This document shows positions 8,883 to 17,090 of a DNA stretch of 64,000 nt, one piece after another. Numbering within the stretch: the stretch's first letter is position 1; every line of letters begins with the position of its first letter. Source of the stretch: Syntrophales bacterium. GTDB lineage: Bacteria > Desulfobacterota > Syntrophia > Syntrophales > PHBD01. Location of the stretch: contig DAOSEM010000001.1 in the NCBI GenBank assembly GCA_035363115.1, forward strand, positions 868,001 to 932,000. The letters are read 5' to 3'. Position numbers and translations under genes: made by a program. The notes under the pieces were generated by a model. The model was not told the origin of the DNA. It was given only the letters and a program-made list of their open reading frames with translations, and searched no databases.

Positions 8883-8898
8883 TGGCACCGATCTTGCA
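8883..8898 (+). promoter_or_regulatory. Sigma-54 (-24/-12) promoter of unit B
   Basis: TGGCACCGATCTTGCA is an almost perfect RpoN promoter: GG at 8884-8885 and GC at 8896-8897 are separated by 10 bases. The leader to the TTG start of the SDR gene would be about 90 nt. Confidence 0.9.
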
Positions 8899-9001
8899 AA
8901 ATCATGAGGAGTGACCGTTCATCGGTCCTCATCGATCAAAGGGGAGCGGATCCGACGCCGCACCCGCCGACCGGCAAATCCACGCAGAAAGGAGAACAGC
9001 T

Positions 9002-9766
9002 TTGGATACTTCTTACTTGGCCCTGGAAGGAAAGGTAGCCCTCGTAACGGGAGGCAGCCGCGGAATCGGCAAGGCCATCGCCCTGGCGCTGGCCGACGCG
9101 GGGGCGGATGTGGCGGTCAGCGCCCGGAAGCTGCCGGACCTGGAGAAGGTGGCGGAGGAGATCCGCGCCAAGGGGCGGCGCGCCCTCGCCGTCTCGGCCC
9201 ACGTCCGGGAGATGGACGCCATTCGCAACATGGTGGACACCGTCATGAAGGAATTCGGCCGGATCGACATCCTGGTGAACAACGCCGCCACGAATCCCGG
9301 CATGGGGCTCCTCGTCGACATGGAAGAGAAGATGTACGACCAGATCATGGTCACCAACCTCAAGGGATACACCATGACGAGCATTCTGGTGGGCAAGATC
9401 ATGCAGGGCCAGAAGAGCGGCAACATCATCAACATCTCCTCCGTGGGCGGCGTATCGCCCGATATCGGACTGGGCCTCTACTGCATCAGCAAGGCCGGCA
9501 TCAACATGCTGACCCGGGCGATGGCGAAGGAATTGGGGCCCTATGGGATCCGAGTCAACTGCATCGCTCCCGGCGTCGTACAGACCAAGTTCAGCCAGGC
9601 CCTCTGGACGAACGAGCCCCTGCTGAAGCAGGAAATGGGTCACACGCCCCTCGGGCGGATCTCCCAGCCGGAAGAAGTAGGCCGAGTCGCCCTGTTCCTG
9701 GCCTCGGACGCCTCGTCCTACATGACCGGCCAGATCCTCGTGGCCGACGGCGGCGGCTCCATTTAG
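9002..9766 (+). CDS. Short-chain dehydrogenase/reductase (classical SDR)
   Basis: This NAD(P)-dependent oxidoreductase has 254 residues. The cofactor motif is TGGSRGIGKA near residue 16. NNAATNPG, ISSVGG and the catalytic YCISK are all present, as is the C-terminal YMTGQILVADGG. The start is a TTG at 9002, supported by AAAGGAG (8988-8994) 7 bases upstream; there is no better ATG. Length and motifs resemble 3-oxoacyl reductases or the DHRS4-like group. As the first gene of unit B it probably oxidises or reduces a hydroxy/oxo acyl-CoA intermediate. Confidence 0.85.
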   Translation: MDTSYLALEGKVALVTGGSRGIGKAIALALADAGADVAVSARKLPDLEKVAEEIRAKGRRALAVSAHVREMDAIRNMVDTVMKEFGRIDILVNNAATNPGMGLLVDMEEKMYDQIMVTNLKGYTMTSILVGKIMQGQKSGNIINISSVGGVSPDIGLGLYCISKAGINMLTRAMAKELGPYGIRVNCIAPGVVQTKFSQALWTNEPLLKQEMGHTPLGRISQPEEVGRVALFLASDASSYMTGQILVADGGGSI

Positions 9767-9999
9767 GGATCGAGACCGGGAAGCCGGTCCAGACGGGCGG
9801 GCGGCTGCGGCGGGAATCCTTCCCATCCCGTTCCGGCAGCCCCTGCGCCCGCATTCCAGTCGGTGAAACCAGAAAGGTCGCGGAGGCCAAACCGCTTCCC
9901 GGCTTTGCATTCAACATCCGGCGCCCGGCCCCGGGGCGGAAAAAAACAATCGGGGACCGGCCTGCGACAAGGCCGGCCAATCAAAGGAGGCAATTCGAA

Positions 10000-11445
10000 A
10001 TGGGTTTGATGACAGCACAGGAGTACCGGGACAGTCTGAACGACGGACGCATCGTCTACTACAAGGGCCGGAAGATCGAGAACGTGGCAACGGATCCCGA
10101 TCTGATGGCCTGCGTCGAGACCGTCGCCGTCGACTACCTGATGGCCCACGATCCGCAATACAAGGACCTGGCCCTCGTCTATGACGAGGAGCTGGGAGAG
10201 AACATCAGCCGCTACAACCACGTGCCGAAGAACGGGGAAGACCTGCTCAAGCACCTGGAGCTTATCATCAAGGCGACGGAGCTGGGCGACGGCTACATTC
10301 CCCTGGCCCACGACATCGGTGCCGATGCGATGAACGCCATCTCCATCACGGCACGGACGATGGGCGATGCGGGGAAGGTCTACCTGGAGCGGATCGAGAA
10401 CTACCGGAAGTACCTGAAGAAGACCGACAAGTGCGTCGTCGCCGGCGTCACCGACGTGAAGGGCGACCGCAGGCTCCGGCCCTCCGACGCGGGCCAGGCC
10501 CATCCTGACTTCCATGTCCGGGTTGTCGACAAGAATGACGAGGGCGTCATCGTCCGGGGCGCCAAGGTTCACATCACCGGGGCCGCTTACTGCAACGAGT
10601 TCTTCGTAATCCCCTGCCGGGCCATGAGCGGGCCGGAAGACGCTCCCTACGCGATCGCCTTCGCCATCCCGGCGAACACCAAGGGGATCCGCCAGATCGT
10701 CCGGCCTTTCCACGGGCGGATCAGCGATATGGAGTTCCCCCTCGAGAGCCCCCTCCGTCGCATGCACACGGATTCCCTGATCATCTTCGACGACGTCCTT
10801 GTCCCCTGGGACCGCGTCTTCCTGTGCGGCGAGTGGAAGATGGCCGCCACGATGGTCTACAACTTCGCCCTGATGCACCGCCGTACGGGCTGCGCCTACC
10901 GCATCCCGCTGAGCGAGCAGCTCCTGGGCGTCGCCGTGGCCATTGCGGACTACAACGGTGTGCTTGACGCGCCCCATGTCCGGGAGAAGATCACCGAGCT
11001 GGTCATCTATCTGGAGACGCTCTCGGCCCTCTCCCGCTCGGCCTGCCTGGATTTCGTGGACCACGCGGGCATCCCGGTGCCGAACCCCATCACGACGAAC
11101 ATCGCCAAGTACCACTTCGCCCACAACTACCACAAGGTCTGCGAGATCATCCAGGACCTGGCCGGCGGTCTCCTCGTGACGGCTCCGACCTACAAGGACT
11201 GGCAGAACCCCGAGACCCAGGAGGACATCAAGAAGTACCTGCAGGGGAAGGCCTCCGTTCCGACAGAGGACCGGCTGCGGATGTTCGACCTGATCCGCCG
11301 CATCACCTCGGCGGACCTGGAGACGATCTGCCTCCACGGCGAGGGCTCTCCCTTCGCCGAGCGGATGACGATCTTCATGGAAGCCAGGAAGATCATCGGT
11401 CGGTGCAAGGGTATCGCCGAGAACCTGGCGGGCATCAGGAAATAA
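10000..11445 (+). CDS. 4-hydroxybutyryl-CoA dehydratase / HpaB-family flavoprotein lacking Fe-S ligands
   Basis: This 481-residue protein matches the whole length of the 4-hydroxybutyryl-CoA dehydratase (AbfD) / 4-hydroxyphenylacetate 3-hydroxylase family: MTAQEYRDSL at the start, TDVKGDRRLRPS, EGVIVRGAKVHITGA (flavin loop), FDDVLVPWDRVFLC and HGEGSPFAERMTIF near the end. From my memory of AbfD, its [4Fe-4S] ligands are Cys99, Cys103, His292 and Cys299. Here the first pair falls on P101 and D105, His is kept as H293, and the last is Y300. It is therefore probably an FAD-only relative, perhaps a dehydrogenase or isomerase of an acyl-CoA. The ATG at 10000 has AAAGGAGG 9 bases upstream; the frame is open far upstream but overlaps the SDR. 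A 233-bp gap separates it from the SDR. Confidence 0.75.
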   Translation: MGLMTAQEYRDSLNDGRIVYYKGRKIENVATDPDLMACVETVAVDYLMAHDPQYKDLALVYDEELGENISRYNHVPKNGEDLLKHLELIIKATELGDGYIPLAHDIGADAMNAISITARTMGDAGKVYLERIENYRKYLKKTDKCVVAGVTDVKGDRRLRPSDAGQAHPDFHVRVVDKNDEGVIVRGAKVHITGAAYCNEFFVIPCRAMSGPEDAPYAIAFAIPANTKGIRQIVRPFHGRISDMEFPLESPLRRMHTDSLIIFDDVLVPWDRVFLCGEWKMAATMVYNFALMHRRTGCAYRIPLSEQLLGVAVAIADYNGVLDAPHVREKITELVIYLETLSALSRSACLDFVDHAGIPVPNPITTNIAKYHFAHNYHKVCEIIQDLAGGLLVTAPTYKDWQNPETQEDIKKYLQGKASVPTEDRLRMFDLIRRITSADLETICLHGEGSPFAERMTIFMEARKIIGRCKGIAENLAGIRK

Positions 11446-11590
11446 CCGGACGGCGGGCGGGGTCCCTTTCCCCCGCCCGCGTGCTCTTGAAATCACGGGT
11501 GACGGGACGTCTCGCGGTGAGGGGCGGCCGCTCGGACCGGCGGGTCCGTCGTCGGCGGGCTCCGGCGCGACGCGAAGCAAGGAGGAAAGC

Positions 11591-12775
11591 ATGAGCAAGC
11601 TGAAAGGAAAGGTCGCCATCATCGGGATCGGCGAGGTGCCCACAGGCCGTTTCCCAGAAACGGCGGCCATCTACCACGGCATGGCCTCGGCCAAGATGGC
11701 CATCAAAGACGCCGGGATCAACAAGGACGAGATCGACTACGTGATGCCGACAGGGGCCCTCTACAGCCCCGCCTTCAACACGGAGCTGGTCACCTGCCGC
11801 ATCGCCGAGGAGCTGGGACTCAAGAACGTGAAGAAGAACTGCCAGATCTTCGCCGGTGGCTCCAGCAGCACCTGCGCCCTCGAGATCGCGGCAGCACTGA
11901 TCTACAGCGGCGCCGCCTCGATGATCCTGTTCGTCCACGCGGAAAAGCTGGGCACCGGTGTCACTGCCCAGGGGGCCATCGACCTCTTCTCCACGGCGGG
12001 CATCTCCGCCGAGTGGGAGGTTCCTTACGGCCAGCACTATTCCGCCGTCACGGCCCTCTCGACCATGCGCTACATGTACGAGACGGGCTGCACCGATGAG
12101 CACATGGCGGCGGTCTGCGTCTCCAACCGGAAGTGGGCGGAGCTGAATCCGAACGCCTTCTTCCGCAAGCCCCTCACCATCGAGGAGGTCGTCAAGTCGA
12201 AGATGCTCTCCACGCCGCTTCGGGCCAAGCAGTCGAACATGCTCTTCGACGGCGGGGCGGCCTTCATCGTGACCTCCGCGGAGCGGGCGCGGGACCTCGT
12301 GGAGAAGCCCGTCTACCTGCTGGGGGAGGGCGGGGTGGTCACCCATTTCGTCTACTCCCAGGAGCCTGACGTGTCCCGGTTCGGCTGGGCCAAGGCAGGA
12401 AAGATGGCCTTCGAGGAGGCGGGGCTCTCCCCGGCGGACATGGACCTTGCCGAGATCTACGACTCCTACCCGATCTTCCAGATCATCGGCTTCGAGGAGT
12501 TGGGCTTCTGCAAGCGCGGCGAGGCCGGGGAAATCTTCCTCCGGGGCGATACGTGGCCGGGCGGCCGCATCCCCTGCACAACCAACGGCGGCATGCTCTC
12601 CCAGGGCCACACGGGAGCCGGCGGCGCCGTGGCGCTCCTGGTGGAGACTGCCCGGCAGCTCATGGGAAAAGCGGGGGAGCGCCAGGTGCCGAACGCCCGC
12701 TTTGCTGTGGAGACGGCCGTGGGCGGGACCTATATGGACGCTCAGGTATCGATCCTGGGTACTGAAATACCTTAG
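11591..12775 (+). CDS. Thiolase-fold protein of the lipid-transfer (SCP-x/Ltp) type
   Basis: This 394-residue protein has the thiolase fold but probably not thiolase activity. It begins KVAIIGIGEVPTGRF. The region that normally carries the nucleophilic cysteine reads FAGGSSSTCALEIA, where the cysteine position appears to be Gly/Ser. The C-terminal catalytic loop reads GGMLSQGHTGAGG, keeping the histidine. Such cysteine-less thiolase-like proteins next to DUF35 proteins include the Ltp2 retro-aldolase of steroid side-chain degradation. The next two genes are DUF35 and MaoC proteins, which fits that model. AAGGAGG precedes the ATG. A canonical thiolase of the SCP-x type remains an alternative. 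Confidence 0.75.
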   Translation: MSKLKGKVAIIGIGEVPTGRFPETAAIYHGMASAKMAIKDAGINKDEIDYVMPTGALYSPAFNTELVTCRIAEELGLKNVKKNCQIFAGGSSSTCALEIAAALIYSGAASMILFVHAEKLGTGVTAQGAIDLFSTAGISAEWEVPYGQHYSAVTALSTMRYMYETGCTDEHMAAVCVSNRKWAELNPNAFFRKPLTIEEVVKSKMLSTPLRAKQSNMLFDGGAAFIVTSAERARDLVEKPVYLLGEGGVVTHFVYSQEPDVSRFGWAKAGKMAFEEAGLSPADMDLAEIYDSYPIFQIIGFEELGFCKRGEAGEIFLRGDTWPGGRIPCTTNGGMLSQGHTGAGGAVALLVETARQLMGKAGERQVPNARFAVETAVGGTYMDAQVSILGTEIP

Positions 12776-12900
12776 CGGGCTGCTGAAAATGGGCCGTCTG
12801 CTGCGTTTCCTTCATCCTGCACCGCTCAACGTACTTCAAAGTACGCCTCGCGGCCCAGGATTTCAGGGGCCTTGCATCCAGCCCATTTTGAACAGCCCTT
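12776..12900. repeat. Inverted-repeat element between thiolase-like and DUF35 genes
   Basis: GGGCTGCTGAAAATGGGC (12777-12794) and GCCCATTTTGAACAGCCC (12881-12898) are inverted copies with two mismatches. They flank about 86 bp that contains a smaller palindrome, GTACTTCAAAGTAC. A degraded second copy of the right end (CCTTTCATCCAGGCATTTTTGAGC) follows near 12940. The arm resembles dispersed 'fold-back' elements I remember from deltaproteobacterial genomes; that link is from memory. The rest of the 321-bp gap to 13096 shows no gene. Confidence 0.6.
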
Positions 12901-13096
12901 TGAGAAGGGAAGTAAGCCCCATGGTCCGGAACGTCGGGGGCCTTTCATCCAGGCATTTTTGAGCGGTCCGGGGGCGAAATCTGCAGAAACTGTCCCAATA
13001 AGGGGACCGATACCTGCCTGAGAAAGGGCCGCTGCCGCGTTTTTCTGTAAACCGGGAAATGACTTGTCCGGCAACTCGCCGGGGAGGAGGACTGAT

Positions 13097-13513
13097 ATGG
13101 ACGCACCGAAGAAACCCGTTCCCGTGGTGAACCCCTGGGCGAAGCCTTTCTGGGACGCCGCGAAGGAAGAGCGGTTCATCATCCAGAAGTGCTCGGACTG
13201 TGGAAAATACATCTTCTATCCGCGGATCGCCTGTCCCCACTGCTTTTCCGACGCCGTCGAGTGGGTTCCCGCCTCGGGCCGGGCGACCGTCTACACCTAC
13301 ACCGTCGTCGAGAGCAACGCCCCCTCGGCCTTCATCGCCGACATGCCCTACGTCATCGCCGTGGTCCGGCTGGAGGAGGGAGGGGTCCAGATGCTCACCA
13401 ACATCGTGGGCTGCAGGCCCGAGGAGGTCCGCTGCGACATGCCCGTGGAGGTCGTCTTCGAGACACTGAACGAAGACTTCAAGCTGCCCAAGTTCCGCCC
13501 TGCGGCGAAGTGA
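13097..13513 (+). CDS. DUF35 / OB-fold zinc-ribbon protein
   Basis: This 138-residue protein carries the rubredoxin-like zinc ribbon CSDCGKYIFYP...CPHC, followed by an OB-fold with GRATVYTYTVV, which is the DUF35 pattern. The ATG at 13097 follows GGAGGAGG by 6 bases. DUF35 proteins are partners of thiolase-fold enzymes: they shape an acyl-CoA site in archaeal acetoacetyl-CoA thiolase/HMG-CoA synthase complexes and in the Ltp2-ChsH2 aldolase. The thiolase-like gene directly upstream is the obvious partner. Confidence 0.85.
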   Translation: MDAPKKPVPVVNPWAKPFWDAAKEERFIIQKCSDCGKYIFYPRIACPHCFSDAVEWVPASGRATVYTYTVVESNAPSAFIADMPYVIAVVRLEEGGVQMLTNIVGCRPEEVRCDMPVEVVFETLNEDFKLPKFRPAAK

Positions 13514-13530
13514 AGGGAAAGGAGAACGCG

Positions 13531-13986
13531 ATGCCTGAAAAATACTGGGAAGATTTCGACCCGGGGTTCCACTTCCAGACCCCCTCGATCACCGTCACAG
13601 AGACCCACGTGGTGAACTGGGCGGGCCTCACCATGGACTTCTATCCCCTCCACACCGACGAGGTCTACGCTCAGAAGACCGTCTTCAAGGGGAGGATCGC
13701 CCACGGCCCGCTGATCTTCGGGCTCGCGGTGGGGCTGGCGGCACAGGCCAAAATCGAGGGCGGCGCCATGATCGCCTGGATGGGGACGGACAACATGCGC
13801 ATGTTCGCCCCCGTGAAGCTGGGCGACACGATCACGGTCCATATTACCGTAAAGGACAAGAAGGAAACGGGCAAGCCAAGCCAGGGGTTCCAGGTCTGGC
13901 ATTACGAAGTCCGCAACCAGCGGGACGAGAAGGTCATGTCCCTGGACATGAACTTCCTCATGCACCGGCGGTCCCAGGCGGGATGA
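13531..13986 (+). CDS. MaoC-like (R)-specific enoyl-CoA hydratase
   Basis: This 151-residue hot-dog-fold protein has the hydratase-2 motif: DFYPLHTDEVYA (catalytic Asp and His) followed by RIAHGPLIFGL. It starts 18 bp after the DUF35 gene with AAAGGAGA in front. Together with DUF35 it matches the two halves of steroid hydratase subunit ChsH2 encoded as separate genes. The likely reaction is hydration of an enoyl-CoA before cleavage by the thiolase-fold partner; this is inferred. Confidence 0.83.
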   Translation: MPEKYWEDFDPGFHFQTPSITVTETHVVNWAGLTMDFYPLHTDEVYAQKTVFKGRIAHGPLIFGLAVGLAAQAKIEGGAMIAWMGTDNMRMFAPVKLGDTITVHITVKDKKETGKPSQGFQVWHYEVRNQRDEKVMSLDMNFLMHRRSQAG

Positions 13987-14023
13987 GGAATCGGGGAGCG
14001 CAGGCGGAAAAGGAGACGGTGCG

Positions 14024-15166
14024 ATGGATTTGAGCTTTACAGAACAGCAGAACGCCTTGAGGAAAACCGTCCGCGACTTCGTGGAACGGGAGATGCCCCG
14101 GGAATGGGTCCGGGCCTTCGACGGCAGGGACGAGTTTCCCCATGACCTCGTCCGGAAATTCTGCGACCTGGACCTGGCGCGGATCAACATCCCGAAGGAA
14201 TACGGCGGAAAGGGCGGCGATGTCCTGGACCTGATGATCCTCTTCGAGGAGATCTCCAAGCGCCTGGCGGTCCTCTCCTGGTCCCTGGGAAACATCCTCC
14301 TCTACGGCAACGAGATCATCTCCGTGAACGGCAGCGACGAGCAGAGGGCGAATTACCTCCCGCGACTTGCGAAGGGCGAGATCATGTTCAGCTTCGGCCT
14401 CACGGAGCCCAACGCCGGGTCCGACGCGGCGAGCATCCGGACCAAGGCCGTCCCGGAGGACGGCGGCTGGGTGATCAACGGCAACAAGATGTTCATCACC
14501 GGCGCCGGCGTGACGGACTACACCATCACCTTCACCCGGACGGCCGAGTCCAAGTACAACGGGATCACCGCCTTCATCGTCGACACGAAGCTGCGGGGAT
14601 ACAGTACGCGGCCCGTCGAGAAGCTGGGCTACCACGGCTCCAACACCTGCGAGGTCAACTACGACAACGTGCGGGTCCGGCAGGAGGACATCCTGGGCGG
14701 TGAGAAGGGCCTCAACAACGGCTGGAAGCAGGAGATGAAGCTCCTCAACCAGGAGCGGCTCGTCCTGTCGTCCTGCTGCATCGGCATCGCCGAGGCGGCC
14801 CTCCGGGACGCCCTTGCCTTCGCCGCCGAAAAGATCAGGCGGAGCGCCGGGACCGACACCCAGTCCCTCCAGCACACCCTGGCGGAGATGGCCACGGACC
14901 TGGAGGCGATGCGCCAGCTTGCCTATTCCGCCGCCTGGAAGGAAGTGCAGAAGATGCAGCCGGTCCTGGAGACCTCCATGTCCAAGTACTTCTGCGCCGA
15001 GACGGCGAAGAAGATCTGCCTGCGCGGTATCAACGTCATGGGGGAGTCGGGTTCCCTGATGGCCCACGACATGCAGCGCTATTTCCGGGACATCCTGATC
15101 CTGGCCATCGGCGGGGGAACGTCCCAGATCCAGAAAAACATCTTGAGCAAGGTCCTGGGGATGTAA
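14024..15166 (+). CDS. Acyl-CoA dehydrogenase with isovaleryl-CoA-type catalytic base
   Basis: This FAD-dependent acyl-CoA dehydrogenase of 380 residues has LTEPNAGSDAAS (near residue 126) and INGNKMFITGAG in the flavin/substrate region. The usual C-terminal glutamate (MCAD Glu376 position) is absent: the region reads MAHDMQRYFRD. A glutamate is present in NQERLVLSS (E244), equivalent to the Glu254 base of isovaleryl-CoA dehydrogenase. It would introduce a double bond and pass electrons to ETF. It directly follows the MaoC gene, so it may produce that enzyme's enoyl-CoA substrate. Confidence 0.85.
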   Translation: MDLSFTEQQNALRKTVRDFVEREMPREWVRAFDGRDEFPHDLVRKFCDLDLARINIPKEYGGKGGDVLDLMILFEEISKRLAVLSWSLGNILLYGNEIISVNGSDEQRANYLPRLAKGEIMFSFGLTEPNAGSDAASIRTKAVPEDGGWVINGNKMFITGAGVTDYTITFTRTAESKYNGITAFIVDTKLRGYSTRPVEKLGYHGSNTCEVNYDNVRVRQEDILGGEKGLNNGWKQEMKLLNQERLVLSSCCIGIAEAALRDALAFAAEKIRRSAGTDTQSLQHTLAEMATDLEAMRQLAYSAAWKEVQKMQPVLETSMSKYFCAETAKKICLRGINVMGESGSLMAHDMQRYFRDILILAIGGGTSQIQKNILSKVLGM

Positions 15167-15382
15167 GTTCGTCCGGGGTCATACTGGTTTGCCGGAGGGG
15201 GAGAAGCATTTCCGGCGGATTCGAGAAGAGAAAAGGAGACGAGAAGCAGGGAAAGACGCGGAACAGGCCGTACGGGTGTGGGGGGGACCAGGACGAATGG
15301 CGTACCCGCGGGGCCCCCGGCGGTGAGGAAAGGATCGATACAATCACCGGGATTCACCATCGAACGAAAAAGGAGAGGAACG

Positions 15383-17032
15383 ATGCAGAGAATCTGGGAA
15401 CACAACTGGCCCAAGCAGGACCCCGTAGTCCCGCCCCTTCCCAATGAGCCCATTTTCGAGCTGATCCGGAGGCAGGCGAAGATCCGGCCCGACAAGACGG
15501 CGATCCTGTTTTACGGACATGAGACGACCTTCCGCGAACTGGACGACGCCACCGATCGCCTGGCCACGGCCCTCGTCAACATGGGTCTCAAGAAGGGCGA
15601 CCGGATCGGCCTCTACTTCGAGAACTGCCCCCAGTTCGTCATCGGCTTTTACGGCATCCTGAAAATGGGCGGCATCGTCGTCAACGTGAGCCCCATGTAC
15701 AAGCCGGACGAGCTTCAGTACGAGCTGGAGGACGCGGGCGTCGAGACGATCATCATGGAGGACTTCTTCTGGCCCGTCCTGGAGCCCGTCAAGGACAGGT
15801 GCGGTCTGAAAAACATTCTCGTCACGAGCTTTGCCGACTACCTGCCGGAGAAGCCGGCGATCCCTCTTCACGCCTCCATGTCCACGGAGAAGAAGACCAT
15901 TCCCGGCACCATCGACTTCAAGAGCCTCATCGAGAAGACGCCTCCCAACCCGCCCAAAGTGGACATCGACCTGGAAAACGACGTGGCCCTGCTCCAGTAC
16001 ACGGCGGGAACGACGGGATCCCCCAAGGGGGCCATGCTGACCCACGGCAACATGGCGGTCCACAACCTGGCGGTGCGCCACTATTACGAGTACACGGAGA
16101 ACGACGTCCACCTGATCATCCTGCCCCTGTTCCACATCACCGGCCTGGACATCGCCATGAACCCGGCCCTGGCCGTGGGGAGCACCTTGATCCTCTTCGC
16201 CCGCTTCGACCTCCTGCCCATGCTGGACGTGATCCAGAACTACAAGGTCACCGGCTGGGTCACCATTGCGCCCATCAACGTGGCCGTCTGCAACCTGCCC
16301 ATCATCGGCAACTACAACCTGAAGTCCCTCCGTTTCGTCCTCTCCGGCGGCGCCCCGGTGCCCCTGGAGATCCACAAGCGCTGGAAGGAGCTGACGGGGA
16401 CCCACATCGTGGAAGGCTACGGTCTCAGTGAGTGCACGGGCGGCATCGTGGGAAACAACTGCCAGAACTTCTCGCCGGGAACCATCGGCAGTCCCGTGTA
16501 CTGGCACGACGTGAAGATCGTCCATCCAAACACGCCGGACAAGGAAGCCGGTATCGGCGAGGAGGGCGAGCTCTGGATCAAAGGGCCCTGCGTCATGAAG
16601 GGGTACTGGAACGCCCCGGAGCAGACGAAGAACACCGTCACCCCCGACGGCTACCTCAAGACGGGGGACATGGTCACGGTGGACAAGGACGGCTGGTTCC
16701 GCATCGTGGGCCGCGCGAAGGAGATGATCAAGGTCTCCGGCTTTTCCGTCTTCCTGGCGGAGATCGACGCCTTCCTGTACCAGCACCCGGCGATCGCCGA
16801 GGCGGCGGCCATCGGCGTTCCCCATCCCTACCGGGGCGAGGAGCCCAGGGCCTATGTCGTCCTGAAGCCCGATTTCAAGGGGAAGGTCACCGGAGAGGAG
16901 ATCATCGGCTGGTGCAAGGACAAGATGGCCGCCTACAAGGTTCCCGCGTCGGTGGTCTTTGTGGACAGCCTGCCCAAGAGCGGAGCCGGAAAGATCCTGA
17001 GGCGGCTCCTGGCGGAGCAGGAGAAAAAATAA
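15383..17032 (+). CDS. AMP-forming acyl-CoA ligase (copy 2)
   Basis: This 549-residue adenylate-forming ligase has the ATP motif YTAGTTGSPKGAM, YGLSECTGG, GYLKTGDMV, the hinge GRAKEMIKVSGF, and the catalytic lysine in PKSGAGKILRR near the C-terminus. ATG 15383 is chosen because AAAAGGAGAGG lies just upstream; the frame is open to 15278 without family-like sequence. The preceding 216 bp show no clear promoter. It belongs to the fatty/branched-acid FadD-like group. It is clearly different in sequence from the other ligases in the locus, so these are not recent copies. Confidence 0.85.
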   Translation: MQRIWEHNWPKQDPVVPPLPNEPIFELIRRQAKIRPDKTAILFYGHETTFRELDDATDRLATALVNMGLKKGDRIGLYFENCPQFVIGFYGILKMGGIVVNVSPMYKPDELQYELEDAGVETIIMEDFFWPVLEPVKDRCGLKNILVTSFADYLPEKPAIPLHASMSTEKKTIPGTIDFKSLIEKTPPNPPKVDIDLENDVALLQYTAGTTGSPKGAMLTHGNMAVHNLAVRHYYEYTENDVHLIILPLFHITGLDIAMNPALAVGSTLILFARFDLLPMLDVIQNYKVTGWVTIAPINVAVCNLPIIGNYNLKSLRFVLSGGAPVPLEIHKRWKELTGTHIVEGYGLSECTGGIVGNNCQNFSPGTIGSPVYWHDVKIVHPNTPDKEAGIGEEGELWIKGPCVMKGYWNAPEQTKNTVTPDGYLKTGDMVTVDKDGWFRIVGRAKEMIKVSGFSVFLAEIDAFLYQHPAIAEAAAIGVPHPYRGEEPRAYVVLKPDFKGKVTGEEIIGWCKDKMAAYKVPASVVFVDSLPKSGAGKILRRLLAEQEKK

Positions 17033-17044
17033 ACCGGTTTCCCG

Positions 17045-17074
17045 GGTGCGGATCGTCCCTGGACGATCCGCACC
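17045..17074 (+). other. Perfect 14-bp intercistronic hairpin
   Basis: GGTGCGGATCGTCC (17045-17058) and GGACGATCCGCACC (17061-17074) are exact reverse complements around a CT loop. The hairpin lies 12 bp after the ligase stop and ends just before the ribosome site of the FadB-like gene. No U-run follows, so it is more likely an RNA processing or stability element, or a protein-binding palindrome, than a terminator. Confidence 0.75.
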
Positions 17075-17090
17075 AAGGAAGCGCGAAAGG

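Larger units (their letters stand above)
8623..9001. other. Intergenic control region of catabolic unit B
   Basis: These 379 bases contain no gene. They hold a hairpin repeat (8637-8675) shared with 27451-27489, tandem activator sites (8772-8812), a sigma-54 promoter (8883-8898) and the leader of the SDR gene. Each is listed separately. Confidence 0.75.

Noticed and set aside
8911..11445. One 844-codon open frame covering the SDR region and the dehydratase-family gene
   Set aside because: The first 360 codons lie in another frame over the SDR gene and have low-complexity Arg/Gly/Pro composition. The real gene starts at 10000 with a strong ribosome site.
17045..17074. Hairpin considered as an intrinsic terminator
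   Set aside because: No T-run follows, and the downstream gene belongs to the same pathway and strand.
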